NCBI GenBank assembly: GCA_051155775.1
Contig: DAXETV010000007.1
Coordinates: 1 to 12,331, forward strand
Length of the DNA stretch: 12,331 nt
From: CAYSCZ01 sp051155775
GTDB taxonomy: Bacteria; Bacteroidota; Bacteroidia; Cytophagales; Cyclobacteriaceae
Direction: 5' to 3'
Part shown: positions 7,400 through 12,331 of the stretch, one piece after another
Position numbering within the stretch: position 1 is the stretch's first letter
How the letters are laid out: each line of letters starts with the position of its first letter
The notes under the pieces: generated by a model
Databases searched by the model: none
Seen by the model: the letters and a program-made list of their open reading frames with translations, nothing else
What the model was told of the DNA's origin: nothing
Made by a program: the position numbers and the translations under genes

Positions 7400-8188
7400 A
7401 TGATCAAACAAGTTGATAACCCCATTCTTGAAGTTCATGACTTAACCGTCAGTTATGATAAAAAACCGGTGCTCTGGAATGTTGATCTTACCATTCCCAA
7501 AGGTTCACTGGTGGGTATTGTTGGCCCGAATGGCGCAGGCAAATCCACGCTCATCAAAGCCATTATGGGCCTGACACCTTTAAGCAGTGGGTACATTGAG
7601 ATTTTTGGTGACCGTTTGGAAAAGGTGCGAAATAGAGTCAGTTACGTTCCCCAAAAGGAATCTGTAGATTGGGATTTCCCGGCGTCTGTAAGGGATGTCG
7701 TATTGATGGGACGTTATGGTCAATTGGGATTATTTAAAAGGCCCCGGAAAGCTGATCATGAAGTGGTACAAAGGGCTTTGCGCGAAGTAGGCATGGAAGC
7801 TTATGCCGATCGCCAGATCTCTCAATTATCCGGAGGGCAACAGCAACGGGTTTTCCTTGCCCGGGCTTTGGCTCAACAAGCGGATTTCTATTTTATGGAC
7901 GAGCCCTTTGCCGGCGTTGACGCATCCACGGAAAAAGCAATAATTTCCCTCTTAAAAGAAATGACATATGAAGGTAAAACGCTGGTAGTGGTTCACCACG
8001 ATTTACAATCCGTGCCTGTGTATTTTGACTGGGTTATTTTGCTAAACCTTAGATTGGTAGCCTCCGGACCAACGGATATGGTATTTACAGAAAGCCTGTT
8101 GGAAGAAACTTACGGCGGAAAACTAACCCTGCTCAGTCAGGTTGGTGACTTATTGAAAAAAGAAGAATTTCCTAACCGGGAAGCTTGA
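7400..8188 (+). CDS. mntB: manganese/zinc ABC transporter ATP-binding protein
   Basis: A 262-residue ABC ATPase that powers metal import together with the two downstream permeases. Motifs in order: Walker A GPNGAGKST (42-50); Q-loop in VPQKESVDWDFP, typical of the Mn/Zn (ZnuC/MntB/TroB) subfamily; signature LSGGQ (143-147); Walker B ending in Asp167-Glu168 (FYFMDEP); H-switch His200 (VVHHDL). It is complete and of ordinary length. Its stop TGA shares its last base with the ATG of the next gene (TGATG, 8186-8190), so translation is probably coupled to the permease-regulator fusion. Confidence 0.93.
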   Translation: MIKQVDNPILEVHDLTVSYDKKPVLWNVDLTIPKGSLVGIVGPNGAGKSTLIKAIMGLTPLSSGYIEIFGDRLEKVRNRVSYVPQKESVDWDFPASVRDVVLMGRYGQLGLFKRPRKADHEVVQRALREVGMEAYADRQISQLSGGQQQRVFLARALAQQADFYFMDEPFAGVDASTEKAIISLLKEMTYEGKTLVVVHHDLQSVPVYFDWVILLNLRLVASGPTDMVFTESLLEETYGGKLTLLSQVGDLLKKEEFPNREA

Positions 8189-9474
8189 TGGAACAATTTA
8201 TCGAATTCTTTTCATTTAAATATCCAAATATCAAATACGTCTTATTTGGATCCATCTTGCTGGCCATTAGCGCTGCGTTGGTTGGTTGCTTCACCTTTTT
8301 GAAGAAAAAATCGCTAATTGGTGATGCAGTGGCCCATTCTATTTTGCCGGGTGTTTGCCTCTCTTTCATGCTTGCAGGCACAAAGAACCCTTTACTTTTG
8401 GTAGTTGGTGCTTTTTGTACGGGTTGGATCTCTATTCTCCTGATGGATTACATTACCTCCAAAACCAAGCTAAAAGAAGATTCAGCTATCGGGCTCACCT
8501 TATCTGTGTTTTTTGGCTTTGGTATCTTATTGTTAACCATTATACAACACTCCGGAAATGCAGCGCAGTCAGGTTTAGATGCTTTCCTTTTCGGGAAAGC
8601 AGCATCTCTGGTTGGTCAGGATCTGATTGTTTTTTCTGTTATCGCTATAATTCTTATCGCTGTCATATTTCTTTTTTTTAAAGGGTTTACTTTGATTTCT
8701 TTTGATGAAGCCTTCGCCAGCTCTATTGGTTTTCCTGTAAAAAAACTGGAACTTCTATTGACCTCGCTGACTGTGCTTGCTGTTGTAATTGGCATCCAGG
8801 CTGTTGGCGTAGTACTCATGGCTGCAATGCTGATCACGCCCGCTGCAGCCTCAAGGTTCTGGACAGACAATTTGAAATACTTCATGATCATAGCGGCATC
8901 TTTCGGGGTAATTTCAGGAATAACGGGCGCTTACATTTCTTATATCGCCCCATCCATGCCTACCGGTCCATGGATCGTGATGATTTTATCCATTATTGCT
9001 ATCCTGTCGTTCTTGTTGTCACCGAAAAAAGGCATCGTTTTCAAAGCAATTAAGCAATATCGGATCAAAAAGAAATACTTAGAAGAAAACATACTAAAAG
9101 CTTTTTATCAAATTGAAGAACGTAAAGAAGATGAATATCTAAAAATCCAGCCTGAGGATATCCTGAGAATGAGAAACTTTCCTGAGAAAAAATTATTGAA
9201 AGGATTAAAAGCGCTATCCTATCAGGGATTCATCGAACAGGTCAACGCTAAATGGAAATTAACACCGGAAGGAAGAAGCAAAGGGAAAAGAATAGTGAAA
9301 CTACATAGACTATGGGAAACTTATTTAACGAAATATGTTAGGATTGCACCGGATCACGTTCATGAAGATGCAGAGTCGATAGAGCATATTTTAACACCAG
9401 AGCTTGAAGAAAGCCTGGAAAGAATATTACAGTATCCACAGGAAGATCCACATAAATCAACAATCCCTTACTAA
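8188..9474 (+). CDS. metal ABC permease fused to a C-terminal MntR/DtxR-like regulator module (YtgCR-type)
   Basis: A 428-residue fusion. Residues 1-~277 are a multi-spanning ABC-3 family permease with the early SLIGDAVAHSILPGV and the central DEAFASSIGFPV segments typical of Mn/Zn/Fe importers. After SPKKG (278-282) a basic linker leads to a winged-helix region (~292-365, starting YLEENILKAFYQIEE) and a DtxR-type dimerisation domain to the end. Candidate ligands His373, Glu377, His392, Glu396, Glu399 and His400 have the same spacing as in the upstream stand-alone regulator. The protein stops right after EDPHKSTIPY and lacks the SH3/FeoA domain. Chlamydial YtgCR has the same architecture and operon place, and is cleaved to release the repressor. 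Here a tethered repressor, a released repressor or a metal gate on the transporter are all possible. ATG 8188 is preferred over TTG 8185 because of the TGATG coupling. Confidence 0.9.
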   Translation: MEQFIEFFSFKYPNIKYVLFGSILLAISAALVGCFTFLKKKSLIGDAVAHSILPGVCLSFMLAGTKNPLLLVVGAFCTGWISILLMDYITSKTKLKEDSAIGLTLSVFFGFGILLLTIIQHSGNAAQSGLDAFLFGKAASLVGQDLIVFSVIAIILIAVIFLFFKGFTLISFDEAFASSIGFPVKKLELLLTSLTVLAVVIGIQAVGVVLMAAMLITPAAASRFWTDNLKYFMIIAASFGVISGITGAYISYIAPSMPTGPWIVMILSIIAILSFLLSPKKGIVFKAIKQYRIKKKYLEENILKAFYQIEERKEDEYLKIQPEDILRMRNFPEKKLLKGLKALSYQGFIEQVNAKWKLTPEGRSKGKRIVKLHRLWETYLTKYVRIAPDHVHEDAESIEHILTPELEESLERILQYPQEDPHKSTIPY

Positions 9475-9476
9475 CC

Positions 9477-10364
9477 ATGGATGCACTTCAAATCATATTG
9501 ACCGGATCGCTTGTAGCTATATGCTGTGGTGTATTGGGCTGCTTTCTTGTGCTCAGGCAAATGGCTATGGTCGGTGATGCTATATCTCATGCCGTGTTAC
9601 CAGGCATAGTAATCGCATTCCTTTTATCCGGAAGTCGTGATTCTATGACTATGTTATTTGGTGCAGGACTGATCGGCATACTCACGACGTTTCTTATCGA
9701 ATTTTTCCATCAAAAAGGTAAGTTGCAAACTGATGCTTCAATAGGTGTCACATTTACCTGGCTATTTGCGCTGGGCGTCATCCTGATCTCTGTTTTCGCC
9801 GGTCAGGTTGATCTGGATCAGGATTGTGTGCTACATGGTGAGATAGCATATGTACCCATCGATTTATGGATTACCAAATCCGGGGCCGTCATGGGTCCCA
9901 GGGCTTTATATGTACTGGGTTTCACAACTTTGATAATCGCAGTATTTGTGATTACAGGATTTAAAGAGCTCTACCTCACTACGTTTGATCCCCAATACGC
10001 GGCTACTATCGGGATATCAGTCACAGTTTGGCATTACCTTTTAATGGGTGCTGTTTCATTAACTACTGTAGCATCATTTGAATCCGTAGGGGCTATCCTG
10101 GTGGTAGCCTTTTTAATCGCACCGGCAGCAACAGCTTACCTCATCACTGAAGATTTTATCAAGATGGTTATTGCTACAATCATCATCGGGATATTGAGTG
10201 CAGTAGGTGGATATTTTCTTGCTGCATATTTGGATGGATCTATAGCCGGAGCGATGGCTTCGGTTACAGGCCTGTTTTTTCTAATGGCACTTTTACACAC
10301 CAGGATAAAAACAAAGAAGCGATCAATAAGTAAAACAGTCAGGGAAATTGAAATTAGCAGCTGA
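9477..10364 (+). CDS. second manganese/zinc ABC transporter permease
   Basis: A 295-residue ABC-3 family membrane protein with about eight hydrophobic segments. It shows the family segments MAMVGDAISHAVLPGIV (residues ~29-45), TTFDPQYAATIGISV in the cytoplasmic coupling region, and AILVVAFLIAPAATAYLI. Together with the permease half of the upstream fusion it should form the heterodimeric membrane channel, as TroC/TroD and YtgC/YtgD do. It has no extra domain beyond a short basic tail. It begins 2 nt after the fusion gene and overlaps the TTG start of mnmE by 17 nt, which places mnmE in the same transcript. Confidence 0.92.
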   Translation: MDALQIILTGSLVAICCGVLGCFLVLRQMAMVGDAISHAVLPGIVIAFLLSGSRDSMTMLFGAGLIGILTTFLIEFFHQKGKLQTDASIGVTFTWLFALGVILISVFAGQVDLDQDCVLHGEIAYVPIDLWITKSGAVMGPRALYVLGFTTLIIAVFVITGFKELYLTTFDPQYAATIGISVTVWHYLLMGAVSLTTVASFESVGAILVVAFLIAPAATAYLITEDFIKMVIATIIIGILSAVGGYFLAAYLDGSIAGAMASVTGLFFLMALLHTRIKTKKRSISKTVREIEISS

Positions 10365-11724
10365 TCATCTTGACACCATTGTCGCACTGGCTACACCTCC
10401 GGGAGTTGGGGCAATTGGCGTAATTCGCCTTTCCGGGCCAAAAGCCATAGAAATAGCTGATTTAATTTTCAAAGGTAAAACCCTGGCTAACCAAAAATCC
10501 CACACTATTCATTTTGGAACCATAATGTCAGGAGATAAAACCATCGATGAGGTATTAATCTCACTTTTCAAAGCACCCACCTCCTACACTAAGGAAGATG
10601 TAGTGGAAATATCCTGTCATGGTTCACCATTTATCATTAATGAACTCTTAAAGATAATGATACACCGGGGCGCCAGATTAGCAAAACCAGGAGAATTTAC
10701 GCAACGAGCATTCCTGAATGGCCAGCTGGACCTGGCGCAGGCAGAAGCAGTAGCTGATTTAATAGCATCAGAGAGCGAAAAAGCACATCAAACCGCCATA
10801 AAACAAATGAGGGGTGGTTTTTCTGAGGAGATAAAGCAGTTGCGTGAACAGTTGGTGCATTTTGCTTCTATGATAGAGTTAGAGCTGGACTTTTCTGAGG
10901 AAGATGTGGAGTTTGCCAGCCGGGGTGACCTCAAAAGCCTGATCGAAAAAATCCTTGGGGTAATCAGTGCTTTGTTGGAGAGTTTCTCTTTGGGAAATGT
11001 CATCAAAAATGGCGTTCCTACGGTCATTGCTGGAAAACCGAATGCTGGTAAGTCCACCCTGCTTAACGCCTTGCTGAATGAAGAAAAAGCGATCGTTTCG
11101 CACATCCCCGGCACAACACGTGATTTTATAGAGGATGAGATTGTGATTGACGGGGTCCATTTCCGGTTTATCGATACCGCAGGGATTCGTGATACGGAGG
11201 ACCACGTGGAAAAGATCGGTGTGGAACGTACCCATTCTAAAATGCGGGAAGCTTCTTTGGTTTTGTATATGGTAGACCTGCTTCATGATGAAAAAACGGA
11301 GATTTTGCGACAACTTAATCAGTTGGAAAACCTGGGGATTCCGTTTGTGATGGTAGGCAATAAAATGGATAAAGCCGATCCAGTATTAATTGAAGCGTTG
11401 AAAAAGGACCCTCGTTTTGTTTTCATTTCCGCACTGGGTCGTGACAACCTGGATGAATTGCGGGAAAAATTCCTGGAGATCATCAATCTCGATAATTTCA
11501 GGACCGGTAACGCGATCATCACCAACGCCCGTCACTTTGAAAGCCTTCAGGATACAAAAAATGCCCTTAGCCAGGTGCTGGATGGCATCGATGCTAAAGT
11601 GACCAATGACTTCCTGGCGATGGATATCCGCCATGCATTAAATGCACTGGGTGAGATCACCGGCGAGATCACGACGGATGATCTGCTGGCGAACATATTT
11701 TCTAAGTTTTGTATTGGAAAGTAA
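10348..11724 (+). CDS. mnmE: tRNA uridine-5-carboxymethylaminomethyl modification GTPase MnmE
   Basis: A 458-residue cytoplasmic GTPase that, with MnmG, installs the (carboxymethyl)aminomethyl group at U34 of certain tRNAs. The N-terminal tetrahydrofolate-binding domain (DTIVALATPPGVGAIGVIRLSG, CHGSPF, KPGEFTQRAFLNGQLDL) is followed by a helical domain with an inserted Ras-like G domain: G1 GKPNAGKS (229-236), G2 PGTTRD, G3 DTAGIR (276-281), G4 NKMD (338-341), and G5 SAL. It closes with the conserved CIGK (455-458). The start is TTG at 10348. An in-frame stop lies at 10327-10329, no other start codon intervenes, and conserved sequence begins eight residues in. It overlaps the permease gene by 17 nt, an unusual partner for a metal operon. 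Full length, no defects. Confidence 0.95.
   Translation: MKLAADHLDTIVALATPPGVGAIGVIRLSGPKAIEIADLIFKGKTLANQKSHTIHFGTIMSGDKTIDEVLISLFKAPTSYTKEDVVEISCHGSPFIINELLKIMIHRGARLAKPGEFTQRAFLNGQLDLAQAEAVADLIASESEKAHQTAIKQMRGGFSEEIKQLREQLVHFASMIELELDFSEEDVEFASRGDLKSLIEKILGVISALLESFSLGNVIKNGVPTVIAGKPNAGKSTLLNALLNEEKAIVSHIPGTTRDFIEDEIVIDGVHFRFIDTAGIRDTEDHVEKIGVERTHSKMREASLVLYMVDLLHDEKTEILRQLNQLENLGIPFVMVGNKMDKADPVLIEALKKDPRFVFISALGRDNLDELREKFLEIINLDNFRTGNAIITNARHFESLQDTKNALSQVLDGIDAKVTNDFLAMDIRHALNALGEITGEITTDDLLANIFSKFCIGK
11707..11724 (+). other. candidate old integration site at the 3' end of mnmE
   Basis: The last 18 bases of mnmE, TTTTGTATTGGAAAGTAA, match 16 of 18 positions of the SGI1-island attB in trmE/thdF as I recall it. 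Much of this match follows from the conserved FCIGK-stop end of the protein. A decayed integrase C-terminus starts less than 200 bp downstream, which makes the site plausible. No second copy of the 18 bases was seen in the window. Confidence 0.3.
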
Positions 11725-11840
11725 CTTCACCAATCATCCCAAACAACCAACAACAAAACACTAAATACTTTCTTTAATTGTATTTATTGATGTTTTTAGG
11801 TTCCTTTTAATTCGCATTTTCTTGCGATATTTTGACTCAT

Positions 11841-11860
11841 TTTGTACCTTATTTGTACCT
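11841..11860. repeat. tandem copies of TTTGTACCT
   Basis: TTTGTACCT occurs at 11841-11849 and again at 11852-11860, exactly 11 bp apart, or about one helical turn. A GGTAC in the opposite sense lies at 11881-11885. Position beside an integrase remnant suggests recombinase arm or core binding sites, but this is only inference. Confidence 0.4.
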
Positions 11861-11878
11861 AATTGTTTATCTTTATTA

Positions 11879-12187
11879 ATGGTACAGAGTTGGAGAGATT
11901 ATGTTGCCTTCAGTTATATAAAATACTTAGCCTGGACAAACCCTAAGCTTTCCGAATGGGATGTGAGCTGGTATCACAAGAAGATCACCTTCCACTGTTT
12001 CCGTCACACTTATGCTACTCTACAACTCTCATTAGGTACTGATATTTACAGTGTTTCAAAAATGCTCAATCATAAAACGGTTAAGACAACACAGATTTAT
12101 GCATAGGTGATTGATCAGAGAAGGAAAGAAGCAGCAGAAAGAATTCCTGATCTGTCTGATTCTAATTCAAGCATGAGAATGGCTTAA
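11879..12187 (+). pseudogene. decayed tyrosine recombinase (integrase), C-terminal fragment
   Basis: Recognisable sequence begins near 11909 (SYIKYLAWTNPKLSEW) and continues through ITFHCFRHTYATLQLSLGTD, KMLNHKTVKTTQIYA, and, after an in-frame TAG at 12104-12106, VIDQRRKEAAERIPDL up to TAA at 12185-12187. This is the catalytic C-terminus of a Bacteroidota-type phage/ICE integrase: the H-x-x-R box (codons at 11993 and 12002), the second His (LNHK, normally LGHK) and the nucleophile Tyr (codon at 12098) are present. The N-terminal DNA-binding domains and the first catalytic Arg are missing. Between 11957 and 11983 the frame reads WDVSWYHKK, while the +1 frame reads M-stop-AGIT, the family's usual wording here, so two compensating indels are likely. 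It is non-functional. The 11879 boundary is only the nearest in-frame ATG. Confidence 0.75.
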
Positions 12188-12331
12188 TATTTCAGATTAT
12201 CTTAAAGAGATAAAATACATCTCTGCCTTCAAAAAATTCCTTATAGATCAACTTGGCACCAATTATCAAAATAATTGATCTAAGAACTTCTAATATCGTG
12301 CATTAGAAAACAAAGCTAAGCTATATAACAA

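Noticed and set aside
8185..8187. TTG at 8185 as the start of the permease-regulator fusion
   Set aside because: The very next codon is ATG (8188), which forms a typical TGATG overlap with the ATPase stop and is the more likely start.
10788..11634. Several overlapping minus-strand open frames inside mnmE and similar ones inside other genes
   Set aside because: They lie wholly within strongly conserved coding sequence on the other strand and their translations show no recognisable domains.
11812..11833. Small hairpin TCGCA-N6-TGCGA followed by TATTTT after mnmE, considered as the operon terminator
   Set aside because: The stem is only 5 bp, it lies 88 nt after the stop and the T-tract is broken; too weak to call.
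12244..12282. Nested inverted repeats TAGATCAA...TTGATCTA with AATTAT-CAAA-ATAATT inside
   Set aside because: The two pairings compete with each other, there is no T-run for a terminator and no sign of insertion-sequence ends; likely low-complexity AT sequence.
12197..12304. Minus-strand open stretch of about 36 codons (ILEVLRSIILIIGAKLIYKEFFEGRDVF...) ending at a TGA near 12197
   Set aside because: It is bounded by an upstream in-frame stop, has no ATG, is too short to judge, and AT-rich DNA gives such stretches by chance. It could be the eroded tail of a membrane protein, but nothing supports this.

Overview
The window looks like chromosomal DNA of a Bacteroidota bacterium, probably a Cytophagia- or Sphingobacteria-like marine or soil lineage. 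It is AT-rich with long AT-rich spacers, and Shine-Dalgarno sequences are poor or absent. It has a TTTG / TAnnTTTG-type promoter, a FISUMP-domain secreted protein, a succinylase-type dapD, and an integrase remnant of the Bacteroidota type. The lineage is inferred from these traits, since no marker gene was compared.

Layout. Positions 1-540 hold the 3' end of a class II fructose-bisphosphate aldolase, closed by a hairpin terminator. Then come a cytoplasmic GH13 alpha-amylase-family enzyme (620-2329, TTG start) and a 3-hydroxybutyryl-CoA dehydrogenase (2342-3232), probably one transcription unit. This unit ends in an 11-bp hairpin that also serves the opposite strand. On the minus strand lie dapD (4567-5379), a TPR lipoprotein overlapping it by 4 nt, and a secreted FISUMP-domain protein. 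A 445-bp AT-rich gap separates dapD from a divergent plus-strand operon.

The most interesting part is that operon (5825-11724): a stand-alone MntR/DtxR-type regulator, a metal-binding lipoprotein, an ABC ATPase, a permease fused to a second MntR-like regulator module, a second permease, and mnmE (tRNA modification GTPase). All junctions are overlaps or gaps of at most 4 nt. The order solute-binding protein, ATPase, permease-repressor fusion, permease matches the chlamydial ytgABCD (YtgCR) operon, but here a separate regulator gene precedes it. The six metal-ligand positions of the dimerisation domain have identical spacing in both regulator modules, and both carry Glu where DtxR has Cys102, which points to manganese. 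The recognition helix of the fused copy lacks the polar residues of the stand-alone protein. A perfect 7-bp-arm inverted repeat overlaps the predicted -7 element and the ATG of mntR and is a strong operator candidate.

Immediately downstream of mnmE lies a decayed tyrosine-recombinase C-terminus (to about 12187) with an in-frame stop and an apparent pair of compensating frameshifts. The 3' end of mnmE is the known integration site of SGI1-type genomic islands, so this may be the scar of an old insertion. I recognise no gene in the last ~145 bases.
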